Below are positions 42,866-51,884 of a DNA stretch of 64,000 nucleotides, one piece after another; position 1 is the stretch's first letter; the number at the start of each line of letters is the position of its first letter. The position numbers were made by a program, and so were the translations under genes. The notes below the pieces were generated by a model, which worked only from the letters and a program-made list of their open reading frames with translations, made no database searches and was not told the DNA's origin. Source of the DNA: Rubrivivax sp. (lineage in GTDB: Bacteria > Pseudomonadota > Gammaproteobacteria > Burkholderiales > Burkholderiaceae_C); contig JALHPF010000001.1 in the NCBI GenBank assembly GCA_022842595.1, positions 62,001 to 126,000 on the forward strand. The letters are read 5' to 3'.

Positions 42866-43627
42866 ATGGGCACTGGTGCCATCACCCAATACGTCGACGT
42901 CGCGCAGCTCGTTCTGTACGCGTTCTGGATCTTCTTCTTCGGGATCTGCTACTACCTGGTCCGCGAAGGCCACCGGGAGGGTTACCCGATGGAAACCGAG
43001 TCTGGCCGCGGTGTCATCGTCGGCTGGCCGGTGGCGGGCCCGAAGACCTTCGTGCTGAGCGATGGCACCGAACTCGTGGTGCCGCACGAGGCGCCCGTGG
43101 CGCAAAAGCTGCTGGCCGAGCCGACGCACGGCTGGGCCGGCGCACCCTACCAGCCCATCAATGCCAACCCGATGCTCGACTGCGTCGGCCCCGGCGCCTG
43201 GGCCGAGCGGCGCGATGTCCCGGACATCACCAGCAACGGCCACCCGCGACTGCAACCCCTGCGCATGGCCCACGAATTCAGCGTGCACGCCAAGAACAAC
43301 GACCCGCGTGGCGTACCCGTGGTGGGCGCCGACGGCGTCGTGGGTGGCACCGTCAGCGACCTGTGGATCGACCACAGCGAAAGCCAGTTCCGCTACCTCG
43401 AAGTGAAGTTGGCCGACGGCTCGCGCAGCGTCATGCTGCCGATCAACTTCGCCCGCATCAAGGCCAGCGTGGTGCAGGTGCGCTCGATCATGGGCCACCA
43501 GTTCGCGCAGGTGCCGGGCATCAAGCGCGACGACCAGATCACCTTCCTCGAGGAAGAAAAGATCATGGCGTACTACGGCGCCGGCACCCTGTATGCCGAC
43601 CCGTCACGGGTCGAGACGCTGATCTGA
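42866..43627 (+). CDS. puhA: Photosynthetic reaction-centre H subunit
   Basis: This 253-residue protein starts at ATG 42866 after a strong TAAGGAGA Shine-Dalgarno. It has one N-terminal membrane helix (about residues 12-31), then ReGyPME (residues 38-43) and the cytoplasmic PRC-barrel domain (GVVGGTVSDLWIDHSESQFRYLEV). The tail GAGTLYADPSRVETLI is typical. It caps the L/M core on the cytoplasmic side and controls proton delivery to QB. Confidence 0.97.
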   Translation: MGTGAITQYVDVAQLVLYAFWIFFFGICYYLVREGHREGYPMETESGRGVIVGWPVAGPKTFVLSDGTELVVPHEAPVAQKLLAEPTHGWAGAPYQPINANPMLDCVGPGAWAERRDVPDITSNGHPRLQPLRMAHEFSVHAKNNDPRGVPVVGADGVVGGTVSDLWIDHSESQFRYLEVKLADGSRSVMLPINFARIKASVVQVRSIMGHQFAQVPGIKRDDQITFLEEEKIMAYYGAGTLYADPSRVETLI

Positions 43628-43679
43628 CTCGCCTCTTCCGCAGTTCCCGCAGTCCCACGCGCTTATCAAGGAGTTCCGC

Positions 43680-44396
43680 ATGAAAGCCGTCCGCACCCCC
43701 CGCCCGGGCCACCGCCACAGCCTCGGCCACGAACACGAGTTCGAACCCCAGTTCGGCCTGCCCGAAGTGCTGCCTGCCGGCGAGAAGCTGCTCTGGCAGG
43801 GTTCGCCGCAATGGCAGGCCCTGGCTGTCGAAGTCTTCCACGCCCGCAAGCTGGCCTTCTACTTCGCCGTGATCCTGGCGCTGCGCGCCGTGTTCGTGCT
43901 GGGCGACGGCGGCAGCGTTTTCGACGTGGTGAAAAGCTGGGCCTGGCTGGCGCCGATGGCCGGCATCGCGGTGGGCATCATGCTCGTGCTGGCCCGGCTG
44001 GCGGCGCGCACGACGGTCTACAGCATCACCGACCGGCGCGTCATCCTGCGCATCGGCATCGTGCTGACGGTGGCCTACAACCTGCCGTTCAAGCGCATCG
44101 AGGCCGCTGGCCTGATGCTGCGCGGCAAGGACGGCCACGGCGACCTGCCCATCACGCTGAAGAAGGGCGAGCAGATCGCCATCCTGCAGCTCTGGCCGCA
44201 TGCGCGCCCCTGGCACGTGGTGCGTCCGCAGCCGATGCTGCGCGGGCTGAAGGACGCCGCCCAGGTCGGCCAGATTCTGGCCGCGGCGTGGCAGGCCTCG
44301 CAGGATGAAGTGGCACTGCCCGCGGTCGTGCGCAGCGAGCCCCGCAGCGCCGCATCGCACGGCGTGCCCGGCATGCCCCAGGCCCAGGCGGCCTGA
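43680..44396 (+). CDS. puhB: Reaction-centre assembly protein PuhB
   Basis: This 238-residue protein with two to three membrane segments (near residues 55-75 and 85-105) has a C-terminal PH-like (DUF304-type) domain: SITDRRVILRIGIVLTVAYNLPFKRIE. PuhB assists reaction-centre assembly, as shown in Rhodobacter capsulatus. The N-terminal EFEPQFGLPEVLPAGEKLLWQGSP is conserved in the family. It lies 52 bp after puhA, with AAGGAG before ATG 43680. Confidence 0.95.
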   Translation: MKAVRTPRPGHRHSLGHEHEFEPQFGLPEVLPAGEKLLWQGSPQWQALAVEVFHARKLAFYFAVILALRAVFVLGDGGSVFDVVKSWAWLAPMAGIAVGIMLVLARLAARTTVYSITDRRVILRIGIVLTVAYNLPFKRIEAAGLMLRGKDGHGDLPITLKKGEQIAILQLWPHARPWHVVRPQPMLRGLKDAAQVGQILAAAWQASQDEVALPAVVRSEPRSAASHGVPGMPQAQAA

Positions 44397-44416
44397 CGTC
44401 GTTCAGAGGCCCCGAG

Positions 44417-44890
44417 ATGACTGCCCTGATGAACAAGCCGCCGCCCGAAGCCTTGCCGCGCAAGGCCGTGCTGGCCCTGGGACTGCTGCTCGTCGCGACG
44501 CTGCTGGGCGTGGCTGCCGTGCGCCTGTCCGGCACCGAGATCCGCAGCCCCGACGCACCCACGGCCGCGCAGCGCAGCCTGCGCTTCGAAGACGGTCCGA
44601 ACGGCAGCGTGCTGGTGCTCGACGCCCGCACGGGCACCGCCATCGACAGTGTGTCCGGCGAGGCCGGCTTCCTGCGTGGCAGCCTGCGTGCACTGGTGCG
44701 TGAACGCAAGATGCGCGGCATCGGTTCGGGGCCGGCTTTCGAGCTGATTGCGCGCACCGACGGCCGCCTGACCCTGCTGGACCCGGCCACCGGCGAACGC
44801 CTGGACCTGGAGTCCTTCGGCCCGACCAATTCGGCCGTCTACCGCCGCTGGCTGCAGCCCAGCGCGACCCCATCACCCGTTTCGCAGTAA
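44417..44890 (+). CDS. puhC: Photosynthetic complex assembly protein PuhC
   Basis: This 157-residue protein has an N-terminal membrane anchor ([19 protein letters not shown]) and a periplasmic domain with [17 protein letters not shown] and [15 protein letters not shown], matching the PuhC family. PuhC is needed for correct LH1-RC levels in Rhodobacter. It lies 20 bp after puhB and 10 bp before acsF. Confidence 0.93.
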   Translation: MTALMNKPPPEALPRKAVLALGLLLVATLLGVAAVRLSGTEIRSPDAPTAAQRSLRFEDGPNGSVLVLDARTGTAIDSVSGEAGFLRGSLRALVRERKMRGIGSGPAFELIARTDGRLTLLDPATGERLDLESFGPTNSAVYRRWLQPSATPSPVSQ

Positions 44891-44900
44891 GGAAACCGCC

Positions 44901-45983
44901 ATGAGCACAGCCACCCTGGACCCCATCAAGTCATCGGAAGACGCGGCCCGCAAGGCCAAGACCGAGACGATGCTGACGCCGCGCTTCTACACGACCGACT
45001 TCAAGGCCATGGACGCGCTGAACGTCGAGCCCGTGCGCGCCGACTGGGACGCGATGATGGCCGAGTACGAAGGCGACAACAACCACGACCACTTCCAGCG
45101 CACGCCCGAGTTCGCCACCGAAGTCGAGGAAGTGTTCAGCAAGGTCAGCCCGGAACTGCGCCAGGAATTCCTGGAGTTCCTGATCAGCAGCGTGACCAGC
45201 GAATTCAGCGGCTGCATTCTCTACAACGAGATCCAGAAGAACATCACCAACCCCGACATCAAGGCCCTGATGCGCTACATGGCGCGCGACGAATCGCGCC
45301 ATGCAGGCTTCATCAACCAGAGCCTGAAGGACTTCGGCATCGGCCTGGACCTGGGCGACCTGAAGCGCACCAAGAAGTACACCTATTTCAAGCCCAAGTA
45401 CATCTTCTACGCGACCTACCTGTCCGAGAAGATCGGCTACGCCCGCTACATCACCATCTTCCGGCAGCTCGAACGCCATCCTGAGAAGCGCTTCCACCCG
45501 ATCTTTCGCTGGTTCGAGCGCTGGTGCAACGACGAATTCCGCCATGGCGAGAGCTTCGCCTTGATGATGCGCGCGCAACCGCATCTGCTGAAGGGCGGCA
45601 ACCTGCTGTGGGTGCGCTTCTTCCTGCTGGCGGTGTACGCCACGATGTACGTGCGCGACCACACCCGGCCGATGCTGAAGGCGGCGATGGGCCTGGACCC
45701 GACGACCTACGACTACGAGGTCTTCCGCATCACCACCGAGATCAGCAAGCAGGTCTTCCCGATCTCGCTGGACACCGACGCCCCGGCCTTCCGCGCTGGG
45801 CTCACCCGGCTGTTCGAACTGCAGATGCGCATCGACGCAGCCAAGGCCCGCGGCGGGGTGATGGGCAAGCTGGCACAGGCCGGGCTGGCTGCGCAGGCCG
45901 CGCTGACCTTCGGCCGCCTGTACCTGATGCCGGTGAAGCGCCACGACCTGCCCGTGCAGGTGCGTGTGGCGCCGGCCTGGTAG
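44901..45983 (+). CDS. acsF: Aerobic Mg-protoporphyrin IX monomethyl ester cyclase
   Basis: This 360-residue diiron enzyme makes ring E of bacteriochlorophyll with O2. The diiron ligands are in [14 protein letters not shown] and DESRHAGF (E131-x-x-H134) and the later [10 protein letters not shown] (ExxH). The strong N-terminal [14 protein letters not shown] block is family-typical. Its position between puhC and puhE is the usual one. The anaerobic counterpart bchE is not present in the window. Confidence 0.97.
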   Translation: MSTATLDPIKSSEDAARKAKTETMLTPRFYTTDFKAMDALNVEPVRADWDAMMAEYEGDNNHDHFQRTPEFATEVEEVFSKVSPELRQEFLEFLISSVTSEFSGCILYNEIQKNITNPDIKALMRYMARDESRHAGFINQSLKDFGIGLDLGDLKRTKKYTYFKPKYIFYATYLSEKIGYARYITIFRQLERHPEKRFHPIFRWFERWCNDEFRHGESFALMMRAQPHLLKGGNLLWVRFFLLAVYATMYVRDHTRPMLKAAMGLDPTTYDYEVFRITTEISKQVFPISLDTDAPAFRAGLTRLFELQMRIDAAKARGGVMGKLAQAGLAAQAALTFGRLYLMPVKRHDLPVQVRVAPAW

Positions 45984-46004
45984 ACGCACACAGAGCCTGA
46001 AGCG

Positions 46005-46853
46005 ATGAGCAGTCCCTGGATCGCAATCGGCTTTGCCGTGTTCATGTGGTGGTTCTGCACGGGCATCGTGCTGCTGCTGGACAACCTGCCGCGCACCACC
46101 TTTCGCTGGAGCCTGTTCCTTTCTTCGGCGCTGGGCGTGGCGGCGCTGTTCGGCCTGGCGCACACCGCCAGCCAGGACACGCTGGCCGGGGCCTACTGCG
46201 CCTTCACCTGTGCCCTGCTGGTGTGGGGCTGGCACGAACTGACCTTTCTCACCGGCTGGATCACCGGCCCGCGGCGGACGGCTTTGCCGCCCGGCGTCGA
46301 GGGCTGGGCGCGCTTTCGCGCGGCCGTTGGCGCCATCCTCTGGCACGAACTCGCGATCCTGGCCGTGGGTGCCCTCATCGTGGCCATGACCTGGGGCCAG
46401 ATCAACCAGGTGGGCACACTCACCTTCGTGCTGCTGTGGGTGATGCGGGTCAGCGCCAAGCTCAATCTGTTCCTGGGCGTGCGCAACCTCAGCGAGGAAT
46501 TCCTGCCCCAGCACCTGGCCTACATGGCCAGCTACTTCCGCCGCCGGCCCATGAATGCCCTGCTGCCCTGGTCGGTGATCGGTGGCATCGCCTGGGTCAC
46601 CGTGCTGGTGGTCGGCCTGCAGACGCCTGGCGCCAGTCCGGCCGCCGTGGTCGGCACTGTGCTGGTGGCCACGCTGCTGGTGATGGCCGTCGTTGAACAT
46701 CTGCTGCTGGTGCTGCCCCTGCCTTCCACCGCGCTTTGGCGCTGGGCGATGCGGCGCCAGGCCAGCCGCCCCGTCGCCCCGCTGCCCGGCGCCCTGCCCG
46801 CTGCCCTGTCCGAGGGGCTGTCAGATGGTCCGCCGCTGATTCCCGCACGCTGA
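46005..46853 (+). CDS. puhE: PuhE (DUF3623) membrane protein
   Basis: This 282-residue integral membrane protein has seven predicted spans. Family motifs: TGIVLLLDNLPRTTFRWSL, WGWHELTFLTGWITGPRR, AILWHELAILA, and NLFLGVRNLSEEFLPQHL. PuhE modulates photosystem levels in Rhodobacter; its biochemistry is unknown. The Pro-rich tail (after residue 250) is less conserved. It lies 21 bp after acsF. Confidence 0.94.
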   Translation: MSSPWIAIGFAVFMWWFCTGIVLLLDNLPRTTFRWSLFLSSALGVAALFGLAHTASQDTLAGAYCAFTCALLVWGWHELTFLTGWITGPRRTALPPGVEGWARFRAAVGAILWHELAILAVGALIVAMTWGQINQVGTLTFVLLWVMRVSAKLNLFLGVRNLSEEFLPQHLAYMASYFRRRPMNALLPWSVIGGIAWVTVLVVGLQTPGASPAAVVGTVLVATLLVMAVVEHLLLVLPLPSTALWRWAMRRQASRPVAPLPGALPAALSEGLSDGPPLIPAR

Positions 46854-46869
46854 AAGCCCACCCAAGCCC

Positions 46870-47973
46870 ATGACACAACTTGCCAGCACCGCCAGCGAAA
46901 GCTTCCAGCACACCGGTGGCATGGTGTCGGCCAGCCAGGACATCCGGGCACACGACCGCCTGCGCGTGCTGATGCGCGGTGGCTCCAAGTCCTTCTTCGC
47001 CGCTTCGCTGATGCTGCCGGCCCGGGCGCGCGCGCCGGCCACGGCGCTGTATGCCTTCTGCCGGCTGGCCGACGACGCCATCGACCTGGGTGACGACCCG
47101 GTTTCTGCCATGGCCGACCTTGAACACCGGCTCGACGCCATCTACGCCGGCCGCCCGCGCAACATCGACGCCGACGTCGCCCTGGCCCATGTGGTGCACC
47201 GTCATGCCATTCCGCGCGCCCTGCCCGACGCCCTGCTCGAAGGTTTTCTGTGGGACACCCAACAGCGCTGCTGCGAGACCCTGGCCGACACCGAAGCCTA
47301 TGCAGCGCGCGTGGCCGCCACCGTCGGCGCCATGATGTCGCTGGTGATGGGTGCCGACAGCTCCACCGCCCTGGCCCGCGCGTGTGACCTGGGCGTTGCC
47401 ATGCAGCTGACGAACATTGCCCGTGACGTCGGCGAAGACGCGCGCGCCGGCCGCCTGTACCTGCCGCGGCAGTGGCTGCGCGAAGCCGGCGTCGACATCA
47501 CCGCGTGGCTGGCCCAGCCGGTTTTCAATGCCGCGCTGGCAGGCGTCATCGAACGCCTGCTCAATCACGCCGACATGCTCTACCAGCGGTCTGAACATGG
47601 CATCCCCGAACTGCCGCGCGACTGCCGGCCGGCCATCCGCGCCGCGCGCCTGGTCTACGCCGAGATCGGCGAACAGCTGCGCCGCGAAGGACTGGACTCG
47701 ATCAGCCGCCGCGTCGTCGTCAGCAAACAGCGCAAGCTGGCCCTGATGGCCCGCGCCGCTGGCGCCGCGATGATCAGCAGCGGCCGCGCTGGCGCAGAGC
47801 TGCCGGTGTTGCCGGCGGTGCAGTTCCTGGTCGATGCGGCTGCAGCCGCCGCACCCGTCGCGGGCGCCCGTCATACGCCGCGGCGTCCGTTCGGAGAGCG
47901 GCTGGGCTGGATGATCGCCCTGCACGAACGCGAAGCCATCGCGCGGCAGGAAGCCCGCGGCATGCTGAACTGA
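46870..47973 (+). CDS. crtB: Phytoene synthase
   Basis: This 367-residue enzyme condenses two geranylgeranyl diphosphates to phytoene. The Asp-rich motifs are RLADDAIDLGDD (near residue 60) and NIARDVGEDARAGRLYLP, and FFAASLMLPARAR is typical of the N-terminal core. It lies 16 bp after puhE, making it the last recognised PGC gene of the bchF-crtB run. The substrate comes from CrtE. Confidence 0.95.
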   Translation: MTQLASTASESFQHTGGMVSASQDIRAHDRLRVLMRGGSKSFFAASLMLPARARAPATALYAFCRLADDAIDLGDDPVSAMADLEHRLDAIYAGRPRNIDADVALAHVVHRHAIPRALPDALLEGFLWDTQQRCCETLADTEAYAARVAATVGAMMSLVMGADSSTALARACDLGVAMQLTNIARDVGEDARAGRLYLPRQWLREAGVDITAWLAQPVFNAALAGVIERLLNHADMLYQRSEHGIPELPRDCRPAIRAARLVYAEIGEQLRREGLDSISRRVVVSKQRKLALMARAAGAAMISSGRAGAELPVLPAVQFLVDAAAAAAPVAGARHTPRRPFGERLGWMIALHEREAIARQEARGMLN

Positions 47974-47989
47974 CACGGCCGCAGCGGCC

Positions 47990-48184
47990 GTGGCCAGCCC
48001 CCTGCCCATCATCCTGATCGAGGTCGTTCTGGTTTTTGGCGGCGTTCTGGCCTTCGGCTGGTGGCAGCTGCGCTCGGTGCGCCGCGACCGCGAAGCGACA
48101 GCGGCCCGCCGCGAACAAGAACGTCAGGCCGTGCAAGCCAATTCCGACACGACCCACACCAGCGGCGACAAGCGGAGCCCCTGA
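47990..48184 (+). CDS. Small single-helix membrane protein, unknown
   Basis: This 64-residue frame starts at GTG 47990, 16 bp after crtB. It has one hydrophobic helix (PIILIEVVLVFGGVLAFGWW) followed by a charged coiled-coil-like tail (RSVRRDREATAARREQE). The GTG lies in a short GC hairpin (47975-47991), so the start is uncertain. The composition looks like a real short membrane protein, but no family is recognised. Confidence 0.5.
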   Translation: MASPLPIILIEVVLVFGGVLAFGWWQLRSVRRDREATAARREQERQAVQANSDTTHTSGDKRSP

Positions 48185-48213
48185 AACCCGGCCACAGGGC
48201 TACCATCTCGGGC

Positions 48214-48594
48214 ATGGCAGAGACACTACTTGCAGCACTGGGCGCAGCCGTCTGCCTCGCCCTGCTGGTGCACATGTTCCTGCCGGCCGCCCTGCGCCAG
48301 CGGATTGACGGGCGTTTCAGCCGTGTCTGGCAGGCCGTGCGCCAGCGCCGCAGCGGTGTTCCTCGCGCGGCCCGGCGCACCGCCATGCGCGCAGCCAACA
48401 AGCCGCGCGTGGACGATCGCCGCGGCGAACGCAAGTCCGACCGCGAAGTGCTGCAGGAAGCCGAGCAGGAAGCGCAGGAAGTGATCGAACGCGTGCGCCG
48501 CCAGGCACGCGAGGGCAAACCCGTAGAGCGGGATGGCAACGTCTATCGGCCCGACGCCTTCAAGCCCCGTCCGCCGAAGGACAAGCTGCACTGA
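48214..48594 (+). CDS. Membrane-anchored coiled-coil protein, unknown
   Basis: This 126-residue protein starts at ATG 48214 with a short hydrophobic N-terminal segment (LAALGAAVCLALLVHMFLPAAL). A long, highly charged region follows (REVLQEAEQEAQEVIERVRRQ), predicted to be helical/coiled-coil, ending with GNVYRPDAFKPRPPKDKLH. The function is unknown. It is the last + strand gene before the convergent crtC, and could belong to the crtB transcript. Confidence 0.65.
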   Translation: MAETLLAALGAAVCLALLVHMFLPAALRQRIDGRFSRVWQAVRQRRSGVPRAARRTAMRAANKPRVDDRRGERKSDREVLQEAEQEAQEVIERVRRQAREGKPVERDGNVYRPDAFKPRPPKDKLH

Positions 48595-48600
48595 CCCGCA

Positions 48601-49779
48601 CTAGCTGCGCCGCGGCATCCGCCAGGGCAGCATCAAGCGCACCGGCAGCGAAACCAGCCGTGGCACGTTCAGGGTCTCGTGCACCGAAGTCACACGCTCG
48701 CCGAACAGGCCCGACTGCAGCACCGAACGCACATAGAACGGCGTGTCTTCCAGCGTCTGCTCCACGACAGCCGGCGAGCCCGCGTCGCTGCGCATCGTGC
48801 GGCCGATGCGCCAGGCGGTGGGCGGCAGCGCCTGGCGCGGTGGCGGCTCGAAGGGCTCGCTGCGGCCGTCGGGGTGAAAGCGCTGGGTGATGACGCGGTC
48901 GCCACCCTGCTTCTGGCGCACGTCGTAGATCACGGCCGTGCTGCCGTCGGCCAGCAGGCCACGCGACCAGTCCCATTCGGTGAACGGCCGGTCGATGGGT
49001 TCGTCACCTTCGTTGCTGTCCAGATAGCCGTCGCCGGACCAGCTCAGGCCTGGCCGGTCGAGCTTCACTTCCACGCGTGAACAGGGCGCGATCGGCCCCC
49101 AGCGGTGGCGCCCGCCGTCGTCGAGCGCGGCGTTGAAGTTGCTCAGCGCGCGCGGCCAAACGCGCACCGTGCCGTCCACCCGCTTGGGCAGCGGCACGCC
49201 CACCTCGTGCAGGTCGAAGACCAGGCTCTGGCCGTCCCAGCGCAGGCTGCTCGGCCCGACGCTGAAGCTGCTCGGCGTGCGCTGCACATGGCGCCGGCCA
49301 CGTTCGGTCATCGTCCAGCGGCGCGTGCCGCGGCCGTACAGCGCCACGTTGATGCAGCAGAAGTCCTCGGCCAGTGCGGGTGCGCCACCGCGGGCCTGGC
49401 GGTGCTGGGCCAGCGCGTAGTAGCTGGAAAAGACACTGCCGACGAAGGCAATGATCGTCAGGCCGTGGGCACCGTCGTCACTGAGGGCGTCGAGATACCA
49501 CCAGAGATATGCACCCGGCGCGACCGGCTGGTCGAATCGAGGTGCGCCAGCAGCGTCGCGGCCGCCAGTCGCCCCGACATCGCCGCCATCGGGACGCCCG
49601 GACCCGGGTGCACGCTGCCCCCCGCCAGGAAGAGGCCCGGCACCCTGCTTTGCGCCGACGGGCGGCTGAACGACGACATCCAGCCGTGCGTCGCCCGCCC
49701 GTACAGCGCCCCGCCCGTGGCCGGGAACAGGCGATTGAAGTCCTGTGGCGTCGTGCGCAGGATCTGGTGTGGTTCCCAT
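48601..49779 (-). CDS. crtC: Carotenoid 1,2-hydratase (hydroxyneurosporene synthase), start uncertain
   Basis: The conserved CrtC domain begins at FDQPVAPGAYLWWYLDA (from about position 49536) and runs to the stop at 48601. It includes GLTIIAFVGSVFSSYY, WDGQSLVFDLHEVG and FTEWDWSRGLL. The enzyme adds water to the C-1,2 double bond of neurosporene or lycopene. There is no ATG, GTG or TTG in frame between the crtD C-terminal conserved part and FDQPV. The nearest is ATG 49779, 81 codons upstream, overlapping crtD by 322 bp and giving 392 residues. That is near the ~400 residues I recall for Rubrivivax CrtC, longer than Rhodobacter's ~281. A frameshift near the junction is the alternative. Confidence 0.85.
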   Translation of the reverse strand: MGTTPDPAHDATGLQSPVPGHGRGAVRAGDARLDVVVQPPVGAKQGAGPLPGGGQRAPGSGRPDGGDVGATGGRDAAGAPRFDQPVAPGAYLWWYLDALSDDGAHGLTIIAFVGSVFSSYYALAQHRQARGGAPALAEDFCCINVALYGRGTRRWTMTERGRRHVQRTPSSFSVGPSSLRWDGQSLVFDLHEVGVPLPKRVDGTVRVWPRALSNFNAALDDGGRHRWGPIAPCSRVEVKLDRPGLSWSGDGYLDSNEGDEPIDRPFTEWDWSRGLLADGSTAVIYDVRQKQGGDRVITQRFHPDGRSEPFEPPPRQALPPTAWRIGRTMRSDAGSPAVVEQTLEDTPFYVRSVLQSGLFGERVTSVHETLNVPRLVSLPVRLMLPWRMPRRS

Positions 49780-51059
49780 TGCAGGTTCAAGCCGCATTGG
49801 CGCAGCAGCGCCAGGCTCCGTTGTTCGCATGGGTCGGTCTCCGAAGGGTCGAAGCTGCGCGCTGATGAGCCCGTGGGCTGGTCGCCGTCGGCCGGGGCAT
49901 TGACCAGGCACAGCAGGCGCTCCGGGGCGCCAGCGGGCAGGTCGCTGTCGTTGCGGTCCTGCGCACAGACGTAGACGGTGCCCTGCCGCGGCAGCCGTTG
50001 CTGACGAAAGATGTCGTCGAATTCGCTGCGATAGTCGGTGTCGAAGAAGACGTTGTGGCGCACCAGCGGGAAGCCGCTGCTGCGCGCCCGCAGCGCCCAG
50101 GTCACGGCCGACAGCGACCGGTCCTGGCGCGCGGTGGGCCGCGTGGCGGTGCGCGCTGCCGCACCGAGCAGGCCGCTGGCCAGGGCATGGGCGTCGCCAT
50201 TGAACACGACCGAATCCGCCAGCAGGGTGCTGCCATCGGCCAGGCGCACGCCGCTGGCGCGGCCCTGGCGGACCAGGATCTCCTGCACCGGCTGGCCATA
50301 TCGGACATCCACGCCCTTGCGCTGCGCCAGCTGTGCCAGGGCCAGTGCGACGGCGTGCATGCCGCCTTCCACGGCCCAGACGCCGTCGAGCTCGACCTGG
50401 GCCACCAGCATCAGGGTGGCCGGCGCGGCCCAGGGCGAGGCGCCGCAATAGGTGGCGTAGCGCCCGAACAGCTGCTGCAGGCGCGGGTCGTGGAAGTGCC
50501 GCCCGAGCGAACGCCACAGGCTGGCAAACGGGCCCAGCCCGGCCAGCACGGCCAGGCCGCGTGGCCCCAGATCCACCCCCATGCTCAACAGGCTGGGACG
50601 CTCGGAACGGATGTACGGGCCTTCCAGCGTCTGGTAGACCCTTTTCGCCTGGGCACAAAAGGCCAGAAAGCGCCGCGCCTCGGCCGGGCTGCTGAACTGC
50701 GCGATGGCGTCGGCGCTGCGCTGCAGGTCGGCAAAGAGGTCCAGCGTCTGTGCGTGTCCACGCCAGGCGTGGCGCGCCAGCACCGACAGGGGCGAAAGCT
50801 GCAGCAGGTCTTCGAGACCGACACCCGCTTCGGCCAGGATCTGATCGAACACCCAGCGCATCGTGAAAACCGTGGGGCCGGCGTCGATGAGAACCCCGTC
50901 CACCGGCACCTGGCGCATCTTGCCGCCCGGCGCCGGGGCGGCGTCAACCAGGGTCACCGGCAGACCACGGCAGGCCAGCAGCAAGGCACTGACGAGGCCG
51001 CCGATGCCGGCGCCGACGACGACAACGCGGTGTTCGGAAGGCAGGGCGCTAGTCGCCAT
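49458..51059 (-). CDS. crtD: Methoxyneurosporene (hydroxyneurosporene) dehydrogenase
   Basis: This 533-residue FAD enzyme introduces the C-3,4 double bond in 1-hydroxy carotenoids. It has HRVVVVGAGIGGLVSALLLAC at residues 10-30, the DAGPTVFTMRWVFDQIL segment and the C-terminal LAGGSVHPGPGVPMAAMSGR signature. The frame continues about 28 residues beyond the usual end (STSRSRRVHISGG and on), which is out-of-frame crtC sequence. The start ATG 51059 overlaps crtA by 11 bp. Confidence 0.94.
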   Translation of the reverse strand: MATSALPSEHRVVVVGAGIGGLVSALLLACRGLPVTLVDAAPAPGGKMRQVPVDGVLIDAGPTVFTMRWVFDQILAEAGVGLEDLLQLSPLSVLARHAWRGHAQTLDLFADLQRSADAIAQFSSPAEARRFLAFCAQAKRVYQTLEGPYIRSERPSLLSMGVDLGPRGLAVLAGLGPFASLWRSLGRHFHDPRLQQLFGRYATYCGASPWAAPATLMLVAQVELDGVWAVEGGMHAVALALAQLAQRKGVDVRYGQPVQEILVRQGRASGVRLADGSTLLADSVVFNGDAHALASGLLGAAARTATRPTARQDRSLSAVTWALRARSSGFPLVRHNVFFDTDYRSEFDDIFRQQRLPRQGTVYVCAQDRNDSDLPAGAPERLLCLVNAPADGDQPTGSSARSFDPSETDPCEQRSLALLRQCGLNLQWEPHQILRTTPQDFNRLFPATGGALYGRATHGWMSSFSRPSAQSRVPGLFLAGGSVHPGPGVPMAAMSGRLAAATLLAHLDSTSRSRRVHISGGISTPSVTTVPTA

Positions 51060-51855
51060 AGACCGTGCCCAGCCAGCATCCCTGCACGGCCACAGGCACG
51101 AAGCGGGCGAACATCGATTCTGAGAAGTAGCCTTCGCGGTAGGAAGCCCTGATGGCGTCCAGATGGGCGCCGCTGCGCGCATAGGCGTCCATAGCAGCAA
51201 GGTTTTCCCAGACACTGAACGTGGCCTGGCGCAGCAAGGGCGCTTCGCCCAGGCCCACGGCCAGCATGCAGCCAGGCGCATCGGCCAAAGCCGCCTGCGC
51301 AGGCGGCGCCTTGCGCCAGAACGCAAGCGCTCGCCGGGGGTGGATGGAGGCGCGCGTCAACGCGGCCACAGGCCCGCCGCCGGGCGCTGCGACGGGCACC
51401 GGCGCACTGGGCTGCAGCATCTGCCCGCTCCAGGCGCCGCGGCTGGACCAGGCGCGCAGCTTGGCCACGCAGAGTTCGGCCGTGCGCGCACGGAAGGCCG
51501 CCAGCGTGGGCGACTGCTGGATGAACCGGTCGGCTGCAGCTTCGGTCTCGAAGACGGCGAACACGCCCTGGCGGGATCGGCTGGGCCGCACACCGAAACC
51601 GCCTTCGAAGCCGCTGCCCAGGGCCTTGGCGAAGCGCAGGCCGGGCACGCCACGGAAGCTCTGACCGCCGCGCATGATGCGCCACCAGCCCCAGAGCCGC
51701 CAGGCAGGTGCCACGTCGGCCAGGAGCATGACGATGACCTCGTCACCCAGCTGCGGGCCCTGGCTGGACGCACCGGTTGCGCCCGCGCCCGCCACAAACA
51801 GCGCAGCCGGCGCCCCGGGCAGGGCGTCGGCTGGATGGACGGTGCGGAAGGCCAT
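51049..51855 (-). CDS. crtA: Spheroidene monooxygenase
   Basis: This 268-residue protein matches CrtA: VIVMLLADVAPAWRLWGWWRIM, PGLRFAKALGSGFEGGFG, WSGQMLQPSAPVPVA, IHPRRALAFWRKAP, and a C-terminal GYFSESMFARFVPV segment. CrtA adds a C-2 keto group to spheroidene when O2 is present. It lies 29 bp after pufC, so it is probably transcribed with puf; crtADC downstream of pufC is the Rubrivivax arrangement. Confidence 0.94.
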   Translation of the reverse strand: MAFRTVHPADALPGAPAALFVAGAGATGASSQGPQLGDEVIVMLLADVAPAWRLWGWWRIMRGGQSFRGVPGLRFAKALGSGFEGGFGVRPSRSRQGVFAVFETEAAADRFIQQSPTLAAFRARTAELCVAKLRAWSSRGAWSGQMLQPSAPVPVAAPGGGPVAALTRASIHPRRALAFWRKAPPAQAALADAPGCMLAVGLGEAPLLRQATFSVWENLAAMDAYARSGAHLDAIRASYREGYFSESMFARFVPVAVQGCWLGTVYGD

Positions 51856-51884
51856 GCAACAACCACCTGCCCGCGCGGTCTGAA

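Noticed and set aside
44931-46700. A 589-codon minus-strand frame opposite acsF and puhE
   Set aside because: It spans two well-supported genes and is of His/Gln/Gly-rich shadow composition.
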